Below, piece by piece: positions 1-6,327 of a stretch of DNA of 6,328 bases. Within the stretch, counting starts at the first letter, position 1. Each line of letters starts with the position of its first letter. The position numbers and the translations under genes were made by a program. The stretch spans positions 1-6,328 of the forward strand of contig NZ_JASLIP010000010.1 in NCBI RefSeq assembly GCF_030152825.1. The letters are read 5' to 3'. The notes beneath the pieces were generated by a model that saw only the letters and a list, made by a program, of their open reading frames with translations, was not told the origin of the DNA and made no database searches. Source of the stretch: Corynebacterium sp. (lineage in GTDB: Bacteria > Actinomycetota > Actinomycetes > Mycobacteriales > Mycobacteriaceae).

Positions 1-268
1 CTCCAAGCCGGGCGATGTGATCGCCATCGGCACCGAGATCAACATGGTCAACCGACTGGCCCAGCAGTACCCGGACCGCACCATCTTCTGCCTGGACCCG
101 GTGGTCTGCCCGTGCTCCACGATGTACCGCATCCACCCGGCCTACCTGGCCTATGCGCTGGAATCCCTGGTGGACGGCAAGGTGGTCAACCAGATCACCG
201 TGGACGAGTCCGTCGCCGAGCACGCCGAGGTCGCCCTCGAGCGCATGCTGGCTGCGAAGCCTCACTGA
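1..268 (+). CDS. nadA: Quinolinate synthase, C-terminal fragment (5' end outside window)
   Basis: Quinolinate synthase is a cytoplasmic [4Fe-4S] enzyme that condenses iminoaspartate (from NadB) with dihydroxyacetone phosphate to make quinolinate, the pyridine precursor of NAD. Only the last 88 residues are here, read in the frame beginning at base 2. They contain the family's IGTEINMVNRL stretch and then DPVVCPCSTMYRIHPAYL, the actinobacterial version of the region carrying the third Fe-S ligand cysteine; by comparison with the C-x-x-M pattern of other NadA proteins, the second Cys of CPC is the likely ligand. The rest is the usual C-terminal helix. The TGA at 266-268 shares its A with the ATG of nadB. 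The gene sits first in a nad operon followed by nadB, nadC and a cysteine desulfurase. The other two cluster cysteines and the start lie upstream and cannot be checked. Identification is firm. Confidence 0.95.
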   Translation, partial: SKPGDVIAIGTEINMVNRLAQQYPDRTIFCLDPVVCPCSTMYRIHPAYLAYALESLVDGKVVNQITVDESVAEHAEVALERMLAAKPH

Positions 269-1872
269 TGCCGCAGGTCAACGTTCTAGGCTCCGGGGTG
301 GCCGGCATGGTCGCCGCCCTCACCGCGGCCGCCGCCGGCGCCGAGGTAGCCCTGATCTATCCGGGTGACAGCATCGCCGCCAGCCGGGGTGCCACGCAGC
401 TCGCGCAGGGCGGGATCGCTGCCGCGATCGACCCGGCCGATAGCGTGGCCACGCACGTGGCGGACACCCTGGCCGCGGGGGCGGGGCTGGTCGCGCCGGG
501 CACCGAGGAGGCCCGGGCGGTCGAGTTTTTGGCCGCCGAGGGCGCGGTGGCGGTGCGCCGCCTGCTCGTGGCCGGTTTCCCTGCCGACCTGCTGCCGGAT
601 GGCACACCCGCGCTGGCGCTGGAGGCGGCGCATAGCGCGGAGCGGATCGTCCATGCGTGGGGTGATCGCACCGGCGCGGCGCTGCACGCCTTTCTCGCGG
701 AAAAGGTCGCAAAGCAAATTGAGGCGAAGACGGGCGAACGCGGCCGTGGCTCGCAGGGTGGTGGGATCACCCAGCACTCTGGCTGCGAGCTGCACGAACT
801 GCTCACAACCGACGGCGTGGTCACGGGCGCCCGGGTGCGCCGCGCGGGGGAAACGGTAGACCTCCGCGCGGATGCGACCATCGTCGCCACCGGCGGGTAC
901 AGCGGTATCTTCCCCCGCTCCACCAGCGGTGGGGTGTGCACGGGTGCTGGGATCCTCGCGGCGGCCCGCGCCGGGGCGGTGCTGGCGGATATGGAGTTTG
1001 TGCAGTTCCACCCCACCGTCCTGGCGGGTACGAACTTCCTCATCTCCGAGGCGGTGCGCGGGGCCGGGGGAGTGCTGCTCGACGATGCGGGCCAGCGCTT
1101 CCTCGCCGACGTCGACCCCCGTGCGGAGCTCGCGCCCCGCGACGTCGTCGCCACCGGGGTGTGCCGTGCGCTGCACGAACATACCGAGAACGTGTGGCTG
1201 GATGCCCGCCACATCCCGCAGCTGACCGAGGAGTTCCCGGGCATCACCGCGATGCTCGCCTCCCAAGGCATCGACTGGCGCCACGAGCTCGTGCCGGTCG
1301 CTCCGGCAGCGCACTACTGCATGGGCGGAATCGCCACTGACCTGCATGGCCGCACCAGCGTGCCCGGCCTCTACGCCGCTGGCGAGGCCGCCCGAACCGG
1401 CGTGCACGGGGCGAACCGTCTGGCATCCAACTCCCTGCTCGAGGCGCTGGTCTTCGCCGCCGCAGCGGGCAAGGACGCCGCCGCACAGGTCCCCGGCGAC
1501 CGGGGGCAGCAACCCACCGGGCTGGCGACCGCGACCGCCGAGGGCCGCGTGCTGGACGTCGAGCTCTCGCCGCCGGAAGGCGCCGGGCAAGACGCCGCCG
1601 GGCAGGACGCCGTCGCCGCACAGGGTGACTCCGCTGCGCGGGACGCCGTGGGCAAGGGGCTGGACGTCGAAAGAACCGGTAAGGGCATCCGGCAGGCCCG
1701 GGAGAGACTCGCGGAGATCCCCGGCGCCATCGCCACCGTCGGGCAGCTCGTGGCCACCGCGGCGGAGGCCCGAACCGAATCCCGGGGAGCGCACCGCCGC
1801 CGAGACTATCCCCACACAGACCCGGGCCAGGCCAGCTCCCGCTTCCTGCGGCTTCTCCCCGCCGAAACGTGA
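268..1872 (+). CDS. nadB: L-aspartate oxidase (NadB)
   Basis: NadB is an FAD enzyme oxidising L-aspartate to iminoaspartate, the substrate handed to NadA. The ATG at 268 gives 534 residues, close to the family length of about 530-540, and places the dinucleotide-binding motif GSGVAG at residues 8-13. An earlier in-frame ATG at 112 lies inside nadA and adds unrelated residues. Visible family motifs are SRGATQLAQGGIAAA (39-53), ATGG (207-210), EFVQFHPT (243-250), SEAVRGAGG (260-268), HYCMGGI (349-355) and GANRLASNSLLEAL (381-394). By family comparison with E. coli NadB, E119, H248, R291, H349 and R384 match the substrate-site residues. The C-terminal helical domain ends in ESRGAHRRRDYP (504-515). 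Between the FAD/capping domains and that domain, residues about 405-460 form a low-complexity Ala/Gly/Gln/Asp linker. No good Shine-Dalgarno is seen, so translation probably depends on coupling to nadA. The published C. glutamicum operon lacks nadB, to my recollection, so its presence here is notable. Confidence 0.95.
   Translation: MPQVNVLGSGVAGMVAALTAAAAGAEVALIYPGDSIAASRGATQLAQGGIAAAIDPADSVATHVADTLAAGAGLVAPGTEEARAVEFLAAEGAVAVRRLLVAGFPADLLPDGTPALALEAAHSAERIVHAWGDRTGAALHAFLAEKVAKQIEAKTGERGRGSQGGGITQHSGCELHELLTTDGVVTGARVRRAGETVDLRADATIVATGGYSGIFPRSTSGGVCTGAGILAAARAGAVLADMEFVQFHPTVLAGTNFLISEAVRGAGGVLLDDAGQRFLADVDPRAELAPRDVVATGVCRALHEHTENVWLDARHIPQLTEEFPGITAMLASQGIDWRHELVPVAPAAHYCMGGIATDLHGRTSVPGLYAAGEAARTGVHGANRLASNSLLEALVFAAAAGKDAAAQVPGDRGQQPTGLATATAEGRVLDVELSPPEGAGQDAAGQDAVAAQGDSAARDAVGKGLDVERTGKGIRQARERLAEIPGAIATVGQLVATAAEARTESRGAHRRRDYPHTDPGQASSRFLRLLPAET
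1585..1614 (+). repeat. 15-bp tandem duplication inside nadB linker
   Basis: Two adjacent 15-base units (1585-1599 and 1600-1614) match at 13 of 15 positions and encode GQDAA then GQDAV, residues 440-449 of NadB. Both differences are single-base changes and the frame is kept. They sit in the low-complexity linker ahead of the C-terminal helical domain. A small in-frame slippage duplication is the simplest explanation. Confidence 0.7.
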
Positions 1873-1981
1873 TGCCCAGATAAGAGCCGTGACCAGCTCA
1901 CACAGCGTAGCGATCAGCTAACACCGCGCAACAAGAACAAGCCCCGTGACAACAACCCCGCAGAAGAACCCGAAAGGCCCC
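1873..1981 (+). other. nadB-nadC intergenic spacer
   Basis: This is the only appreciable gap (109 bases) inside the nad operon. It is poorer in G+C than its flanks, especially around 1919-1970. An in-frame stop for nadC lies at 1919-1921, so nadC cannot begin earlier than that. A GTG at 1946 could extend NadC by 12 residues. I see only short 4-bp inverted repeats (for example GTGA/TCAC around 1889-1901), with no convincing terminator, promoter or small gene. GAAAGG at 1972-1977 is the likely ribosome binding site for nadC. Confidence 0.5.
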
Positions 1982-2866
1982 ATGCTCACCCAAGACACCA
2001 TCACCACCGCCGTCCGCGCCGCCCTCGCCGAGGATGCCCCCTGGGGAGACCTCACCTCCGAGGCGACCATCCCCGCCGACGCCCGCCTCCGCACCGCGCT
2101 GACCGCCCGCGAGGACGGGGTCTTCGCCGGCGGGCAGGTCGTCCGCGCCGCCTTCCAGCTCACCGACCCGGCGATCACCGTCACCGAACTGGCTGCCGAG
2201 GGCACCCGCTTCACCGCGGGCCAGCAGCTCGCGGTCATCGAGGGGCCGGCCCGAGGTGTCCTCACCGCCGAGCGCATCGCCCTGAACTTCGCGCAGCGCA
2301 TGTGCGCAATCGCAACCCTGACCGCCCGCTACGTCGACGCCGTGGCTGGGACGAAAGCCCGCATCGTCGATACCCGGAAAACCACCCCTGGCCTGCGGGC
2401 ATTCGAGAAGCACTCCGTGCGCGTCGGCGGCGGACATAACCACCGCTACGGGCTCTCGGACGCCGTGATGGTCAAGGACAATCACCTCGCGGCAGTCACC
2501 GCGAGCCTCGGGGAGGGGTCGATCACCGAGGCCCTGCGCGTCGTCCGCAGCCGGGTCGGCCACACCACCCACATCGAGGTGGAGGTCGACCGCATGGACC
2601 AGATCGAGCCAGTCTTGGCCGCCGGGGTGGACAGCATCATGCTGGATAACTTCGGCCCCGCCGAGCTCGCAGAGGCCGTTGCCCTGATCGACGGCCGTGC
2701 CGCCACCGAGGCCAGCGGCAACGTCAGCCTGGAGACGGTCGCGGAGCTCGCCGCCACCGGCGTGGACGTCATCTCCGTTGGCAAGCTCACCCACTCCGCG
2801 GGCTCCCTCGACTTGGGTCTCGACGCTCTGGAGCCAGCAGCCCAGAGCACGCAGGACCAGGCCTAA
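1982..2866 (+). CDS. nadC: Nicotinate-nucleotide pyrophosphorylase (quinolinate phosphoribosyltransferase, NadC)
   Basis: NadC decarboxylates quinolinate and transfers phosphoribose from PRPP to give nicotinate mononucleotide, the entry to the common NAD pathway; it acts in the cytoplasm as a type II phosphoribosyltransferase. I chose ATG 1982 (294 residues, near the 285 of the M. tuberculosis enzyme). It starts seven residues before the conserved first helix and has GAAAGG four bases upstream; the alternative GTG 1946 adds a polar MTTTPQKNPKGP leader and has no clear ribosome site. The N-terminal open-sandwich domain carries EDAPWGDLTSEATIP (17-31). The barrel carries AERIALNFAQRMC (96-108), DTRKTTPGLR (130-139), GGGHNHRYGLSDAVMVKDNH (149-168), IEVEVD (198-203), MLDNFG (220-225) and SVGKLTH (265-271). 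R106, R132, K133, H154, R155 and K165 match the family's phosphate- and quinolinate-binding set. The stop overlaps the nadS start by one base. Confidence 0.95.
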   Translation: MLTQDTITTAVRAALAEDAPWGDLTSEATIPADARLRTALTAREDGVFAGGQVVRAAFQLTDPAITVTELAAEGTRFTAGQQLAVIEGPARGVLTAERIALNFAQRMCAIATLTARYVDAVAGTKARIVDTRKTTPGLRAFEKHSVRVGGGHNHRYGLSDAVMVKDNHLAAVTASLGEGSITEALRVVRSRVGHTTHIEVEVDRMDQIEPVLAAGVDSIMLDNFGPAELAEAVALIDGRAATEASGNVSLETVAELAATGVDVISVGKLTHSAGSLDLGLDALEPAAQSTQDQA

Positions 2867-4023
2867 TGTCCCGCTACCTCGACGCCGCCGCCACCGCACC
2901 GCTCCACCCTGCCGCCCGGGAGGCGATGAACCGGGTGTGGGACGCAGGTCCGGGTAATGCCGCCAGCGTGCACAGCGCCGGGCACCGCGCGGACCGGGAG
3001 CTCGACCACGCACGCAGGACGGTGGCGCGGGCCTTCGGCGTCCCTAAAGACGGCGTGATCTTCACCGCCGGCGGGACGGAGGCGAACAACCTCGGCATCA
3101 TCGGACGCGCGCTCGCCAATCCACGCGGGCGGCGGGTCGTGACCACGAAGGCGGAGCACTCCTCCGTGCTCGCCAGCGTGGACTTCCTGCGGCGCATCCA
3201 CGGCTTCACCGTGGACTACCTGCCCGTCGATGGTGCCGGCCGCGTCCTCGATAGCGCTGCCCGGGAGTTCCTCACCGCGGACACCACGCTAGTCGCCGTG
3301 GGCCTGGCCAACGCGGAGGTCGGCAGCGTGAGCAGCATTGAAAACCTCAGCGCCACCGCCCGCGAACTGGGAATTTCCCTGCATATCGATGCTGTCCAGG
3401 CCGCCGCCGGTCTGCCGGTCAGCTTCGCGGACGGGGGCTGGCCCGGCGTCGGGATAACCAGCGCGGCGGTGGCCTCCCATAAATTCGGCGGACCGCAGGG
3501 CATGGGCGCGCTGCTCCTACCCAGGGATATCGCCCTGGAGCCCGTCATCCACGGCGGGGAGCAGGAAAACGGCCGGCGCGCGGGCACCAGCAATATCGCC
3601 GGGGCCGCGGGCTTCGCCGCCGCCGTCGCCGCCACCCGTGCGGTGATCGGCACCCGCGCCGTGGAACTCATGGCCTCCCGCGACGCACTGATCGAGGCTG
3701 TGCTCGCGGACGTGCCGGGCGCGGCGCTGACTGGGCACCCTACCGAGCGGCTGCCGAACCACGCCTCCTTCGTTGTCGAGGGCGTCAGCGGCGAGTCCCT
3801 GCTGGTGGCGCTGGACACCGCGGGCTTCGCGGTGAGCTCCGGGTCAGCCTGTCGCGCGGGCCAATCCGAGCCCTCCCCGGTGTTGCTGGCGATGGGTTAT
3901 AGCCAGGAGTTGACGCAGTCCGCCCTGCGTTTCACCCTGCCTTCACCCCTGAAGGAGGCAGAGATCGAACAGATTGTGCGAATTCTAAGAGCTGAAATTC
4001 TTTCTGTCCGCCCCAATGGCTAG
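2866..4023 (+). CDS. nadS: Class I (NifS/IscS-like) cysteine desulfurase, NadS type
   Basis: This is a pyridoxal-phosphate enzyme that takes sulfur from L-cysteine as a persulfide, releasing alanine. At 385 residues it has family length. Visible motifs are LDAAATAPLHP (5-15), GNAASVHSAGHRA (30-42), TAGGTEANN (67-75), the PLP-stacking His in TKAEHSS (H98), LHIDAVQAA with D175, SHKFGGPQG with the Schiff-base lysine K206, and SSGSACRAGQSEPS with catalytic cysteine C329. The SSGSAC loop of this form marks class I (NifS/IscS) rather than class II SufS. The ATG is inside the nadC stop (TAATG) with AGGA at 2853-2856, nine bases upstream. No IscU, ferredoxin or regulator accompanies it, so it is not a general isc operon. 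In C. glutamicum a desulfurase gene after nadC is named nadS and is linked to the NadA Fe-S cluster. The same role is inferred here; a role in tRNA thiolation cannot be excluded from sequence. Confidence 0.9.
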   Translation: MSRYLDAAATAPLHPAAREAMNRVWDAGPGNAASVHSAGHRADRELDHARRTVARAFGVPKDGVIFTAGGTEANNLGIIGRALANPRGRRVVTTKAEHSSVLASVDFLRRIHGFTVDYLPVDGAGRVLDSAAREFLTADTTLVAVGLANAEVGSVSSIENLSATARELGISLHIDAVQAAAGLPVSFADGGWPGVGITSAAVASHKFGGPQGMGALLLPRDIALEPVIHGGEQENGRRAGTSNIAGAAGFAAAVAATRAVIGTRAVELMASRDALIEAVLADVPGAALTGHPTERLPNHASFVVEGVSGESLLVALDTAGFAVSSGSACRAGQSEPSPVLLAMGYSQELTQSALRFTLPSPLKEAEIEQIVRILRAEILSVRPNG

Positions 4024-4046
4024 GTTTATTGCCAGCTCTTTGGATA

Positions 4047-4079
4047 CGTAGTTTCACGCCCCTGACCGGCGGGGCTACG
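4047..4079 (+). terminator. Hairpin in the nadS-transporter spacer; possible weak terminator or leader structure
   Basis: CGTAG (4047-4051) pairs with CTACG (4075-4079), and CCCC (4059-4062) pairs with GGGG (4071-4074) directly inside it, leaving a 7-base bulge on the 5' side and an 8-base loop. The hairpin begins 24 bases after the nadS stop and ends 8 bases before the transporter's ribosome binding site. It is followed by CAGAATTTAAGG, not a run of T, so a classical intrinsic terminator is doubtful. It may instead be an attenuating leader element or an operator. Confidence 0.35.
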
Positions 4080-4087
4080 CAGAATTT

Positions 4088-4092
4088 AAGGA
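4088..4092 (+). promoter_or_regulatory. Ribosome binding site deciding the transporter start
   Basis: AAGGA lies six bases before ATG 4099 but only three bases before the overlapping TTG 4096. The spacing favours the ATG and a protein starting MDLRQLID. Confidence 0.75.
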
Positions 4093-4098
4093 TTATTG

Positions 4099-5442
4099 AT
4101 GGATCTGCGCCAGCTCATCGATAACACCCGGATGTCCGGTTATCAGTGGCTCATCATCGCGGTCGCCGCCTTCGTCAACGCCCTGGACGGCTATGACCTG
4201 GTCGCGATGGCTTTTTCCGCGAACGCAGTCACGGAGGAATTCGATCTCAGCGGCTCCACCCTCGGCTGGCTGCTGGCCTCCGCACTGATCGGCGTGGGGG
4301 TGGGCGCGGTCGCGCTGGCCCCGCTGGCCGACCGCTTCGGCCGAAAGCGCCTGATCGTGATTTCCCTGCTGATCACCCTGGCAGGGCTGATCGCTACCGG
4401 GTTCAGCAGCAGCGTGCCGGAGCTCTTCGTGTACCGCGTGATCACCGGCATCGGCGTGGGTGGCGTGCTCGCCTGCGTGACCGTGCTGACCTCCGAGTTC
4501 TCCAACCTGCGCTTCCGCGGCCTGGCGATGGCGATCTACGCCGCGGGCTATGGCCTGGGTGCCTCCCTGTGCGGCACGATTGCCTCCACCTTCATCCCGG
4601 ATCATGGCTGGCGCATCGTGTTTTTCGCTGGCGCAGTCCTGACGACGGTCGCCCTGCTCGCCGTGCTCTTCTTCATTCCGGAGACTCCGGAGACCCTCGC
4701 CGCTCGCGGGGACGACGCCGCCCTCCAGCGTCTGGCCCGGCGCATGGGCAAGGTGCCGGCTGACGCGGATGAACAGCAGCGGGTGACCGTCGCGGTTCCC
4801 TCGGCTGCAGAGCGCGGCCGCGCCCGCGACCTGCTGGGCCCGGAGCTGCTGCGCAACACCCTGCTGCTGTGGCTGGGCTTCGCACTGGTCAACTTCGGCT
4901 TCAACTTCGCGAACCAGTGGACCCCGAAGCTGCTCACCGAGGTGGGCCTGAGCGAGCAGCTCAGCGCGCTGGGAGGGATCATGCTCGCGCTGGGCGGCAC
5001 GGTGGGCTCCGTGCTCTTCGGCGTGCTGACCACCCGACTGAGCACCCGCACAACGCTGGTGATCTTCTCCCTCACGGCGGGCTGGGTCCTGGTTGCCTTC
5101 ATCCTCAGCACGGACTTCCCGGTGCTCATGCTGGCGCTGGGCGTGGCCGTGGGCATGCTGCTCAACGGCTGCGTGACCGGCATGTACACGATCACCCCGC
5201 AGTCCTACCCCTTCCACCTGCGCAGTACCGGTGTGGGTATGGCGCTGGGCGTGGGGCGCATCGGTGCGATCATGGGTCCGCTCGTGGTCGGCTACCTGGT
5301 CGATTCGGGGTGGGCGCCGCTGGCGCTCTACGTTGGCGCTGCCGTGGTCATGCTGATTGTGGCCGTGGCTATTGGCGCGGTGCAGGGCCCGGCCACGGTG
5401 GTCGCGGCACGGCCGGAACCCGTGCGTAGCGACCGGGACTAG
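4099..5442 (+). CDS. MFS permease, aromatic acid:H+ symporter (AAHS) family
   Basis: This 447-residue inner-membrane protein shows 12 hydrophobic segments, at roughly 17-38, 52-75, 84-102, 108-131, 141-163, 171-193, then after a charged central loop (194-252) 253-273, 288-311, 317-336, 339-362, 374-398 and 405-428. TM1 holds the DGYD motif (30-33), the D-G-x-D signature of PcaK/BenK-type aromatic acid transporters. Loop 2-3 has PLADRFGRKR (75-84), the MFS motif A. After TM4 comes TSEFSNLRFRG (131-141). The second half has SYPFHLRSTGVGMALGVGRIGAIMGP (369-394), typical of AAHS. Members import benzoate, 4-hydroxybenzoate, gentisate and similar acids with protons. No aromatic catabolic gene is in the window. 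It follows the nad operon by 75 bases with its own ribosome site, so a pyridine carboxylate such as nicotinate or quinolinate is a reasonable inferred substrate, but sequence alone does not show it. It differs clearly from B. subtilis NiaP. Family call firm, substrate unknown. Confidence 0.85.
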   Translation: MDLRQLIDNTRMSGYQWLIIAVAAFVNALDGYDLVAMAFSANAVTEEFDLSGSTLGWLLASALIGVGVGAVALAPLADRFGRKRLIVISLLITLAGLIATGFSSSVPELFVYRVITGIGVGGVLACVTVLTSEFSNLRFRGLAMAIYAAGYGLGASLCGTIASTFIPDHGWRIVFFAGAVLTTVALLAVLFFIPETPETLAARGDDAALQRLARRMGKVPADADEQQRVTVAVPSAAERGRARDLLGPELLRNTLLLWLGFALVNFGFNFANQWTPKLLTEVGLSEQLSALGGIMLALGGTVGSVLFGVLTTRLSTRTTLVIFSLTAGWVLVAFILSTDFPVLMLALGVAVGMLLNGCVTGMYTITPQSYPFHLRSTGVGMALGVGRIGAIMGPLVVGYLVDSGWAPLALYVGAAVVMLIVAVAIGAVQGPATVVAARPEPVRSDRD

Positions 5443-5483
5443 GACCCCGTCGGCGAATCGGCGCGCGCGTCTGCGGTGCCGAC

Positions 5484-5489
5484 TAGCCT
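5484..5489 (+). promoter_or_regulatory. Putative -10 element for leaderless SDR transcript
   Basis: TAGCCT fits the actinobacterial -10 pattern TANNNT and ends exactly seven bases before ATG 5497. That is the usual distance from -10 to the transcription start, so the mRNA would begin at or next to the start codon. GAGGGG at 5490-5495 resembles a ribosome site but leaves only one base before the ATG, too close to work normally, which supports the leaderless reading. No convincing -35 hexamer is visible. Confidence 0.5.
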
Positions 5490-5496
5490 GAGGGGC

Positions 5497-6246
5497 ATGA
5501 CTAACACCACAGAAAACACCCGCACCGCTGTCGTCACCGGGGCCTCCGCAGGCATCGGGGCAGCCGCCGCAGAAGCACTCGCCGCCGACGGCTGGCACGT
5601 CGTTCTCACCGCCCGCCGCGAGGACCGCCTCCGGGAGGTACAGGCCCGAATTCAGGACGCCGGCGGCCAGGCCACCGTCATCGTCCTCGACGTCACCGAC
5701 CAGGACTCCATCGACGCGGTGGCCGAACAGCTCGCCGCGGAATTCGGCAGCGTCGATCTGCTGGTCAACAACGCGGGCGGGGCGCGCGGCCTGGAACCCA
5801 TCGTGGAGACCGACCCGGCGGACTGGCGCTGGATGTTCGAAGCCAATGTGATGGGCACCCTGCAGGTCACCCGCGCGCTGTACGAGCAGCTCAAGGCCGG
5901 GCAGGCACCACAGGTGATCAACGTGGTCTCCATGGCCGGGCGGGGAGCGTACCGGAACGGGGCGGGCTATAACGCGGCGAAGTTCGGGGAGACCGCCCTG
6001 ACGGATGTGATGCGCATGGAGTTCGCCGAGGACGGTATCCGTGTTTGCCAGCTGGATCCGGGTCGCGTTGCCACCGATTTCTCACTGAACCGCTTCAAGG
6101 GGGATCAGGCCCGCGCGGACGAGGTCTACGAGGGCGTGCAGAACCTGGTGGCGGAGGACATCGGCGAGACGGTGCGTTGGATCGCGGGCCGACCGGCGCA
6201 CATGGACGTGGAAACGATCATGATCAAGCCGATCGACCAGGTCTAA
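5497..6246 (+). CDS. Short-chain dehydrogenase/reductase, YdfG-like, probably NADP-dependent
   Basis: This 249-residue cytoplasmic oxidoreductase has the full classical SDR set: cofactor motif TGASAGIG (14-21), basic residues ARRED after the second strand (39-43) that favour NADP(H), D65 in LDVTD, NNAGG (91-95), N117, catalytic S145, YNAAK with Y158 and K162, and the LDPGRVATDF stretch (187-195) after the active site. Length and order match the COG4221 group (3-hydroxy acid/serine dehydrogenase type, such as E. coli YdfG); the true substrate cannot be read from sequence. ATG 5497 starts the protein about ten residues before the first strand, as expected; an upstream GTG at 5476 would add seven residues and has no better ribosome site. 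It lies 54 bases after the transporter and probably has its own leaderless promoter. A functional tie to the nad genes is not indicated beyond using a nicotinamide cofactor. Confidence 0.88.
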   Translation: MTNTTENTRTAVVTGASAGIGAAAAEALAADGWHVVLTARREDRLREVQARIQDAGGQATVIVLDVTDQDSIDAVAEQLAAEFGSVDLLVNNAGGARGLEPIVETDPADWRWMFEANVMGTLQVTRALYEQLKAGQAPQVINVVSMAGRGAYRNGAGYNAAKFGETALTDVMRMEFAEDGIRVCQLDPGRVATDFSLNRFKGDQARADEVYEGVQNLVAEDIGETVRWIAGRPAHMDVETIMIKPIDQV

Positions 6247-6265
6247 AACAGGGTGCTGGGATAAA

Positions 6266-6307
6266 AGTTAAAGGGGTACTCTTGAGCCGGAGAGTTACCC
6301 TTTAACT
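6266..6307 (+). terminator. Long AT-rich imperfect inverted repeat downstream of the SDR gene (terminator or operator pair)
   Basis: Arms of 17 bases at 6266-6282 and 6291-6307 pair at 15 of 17 positions, with an 8-base loop (6283-6290). This is a strong hairpin 20 bases after the SDR stop, fitting a terminator, and the 3' arm runs into CTCTT. However, the 3' arm region is itself a perfect palindrome: GAGTTA (6292-6297) and TAACTC (6303-6308) around five bases. The 5' arm region (6265-6281) matches the same motif at 14 of 17 positions. That pattern also fits two binding sites for a dimeric regulator, with centres 27 bases apart. The sequence does not decide between the two readings. Confidence 0.55.
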
Positions 6308-6327
6308 CTTAAGGTATAAACCTTGAG
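6308..6327 (+). repeat. Small inverted repeat around TATAAA
   Basis: CTTAAGG (6308-6314) and CCTTGAG (6321-6327) pair over seven positions, one of them a G-T pair in RNA, around TATAAA (6315-6320). TATAAA would serve as a -10 hexamer on the + strand for a gene beyond the window, in which case this palindrome would overlap its promoter. No good -35 is found at the standard distance, so the promoter reading is tentative. Confidence 0.4.

Noticed and set aside
112..267. Upstream in-frame ATG extending NadB by 52 residues
   Set aside because: The extension is Arg/Gly/Pro-rich, lies entirely within nadA, and precedes the normal FAD-binding N-terminus, which fits ATG 268.
286..1815. 509-codon open frame on the minus strand opposite nadB
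   Set aside because: Arg/Gly/Pro/His-rich translation with no recognisable motif, fully opposite a gene with intact catalytic residues; a typical high-GC shadow frame.
1898..3013. 371-codon minus-strand open frame opposite nadC
   Set aside because: Covers a complete NadC with all family motifs on the other strand and shows no motif of its own.
4029..4054. Possible transporter promoter TTGCCA with TAGTTT
   Set aside because: The spacer between the two hexamers is only 14 bases and the -10 overlaps the hairpin stem; too weak to list as a feature.
5449..5483. GTCGGC / GCCGAC inverted repeat between the transporter and SDR genes
   Set aside because: Six-base arms with 23 bases between them and no T-run; expected by chance in such GC-rich sequence.
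4093..5598. 501-codon open frame on the minus strand opposite the transporter
   Set aside because: His/Gln/Gly/Arg-rich composition with no domain, running through the transporter and into the SDR gene; shadow of high third-position GC.
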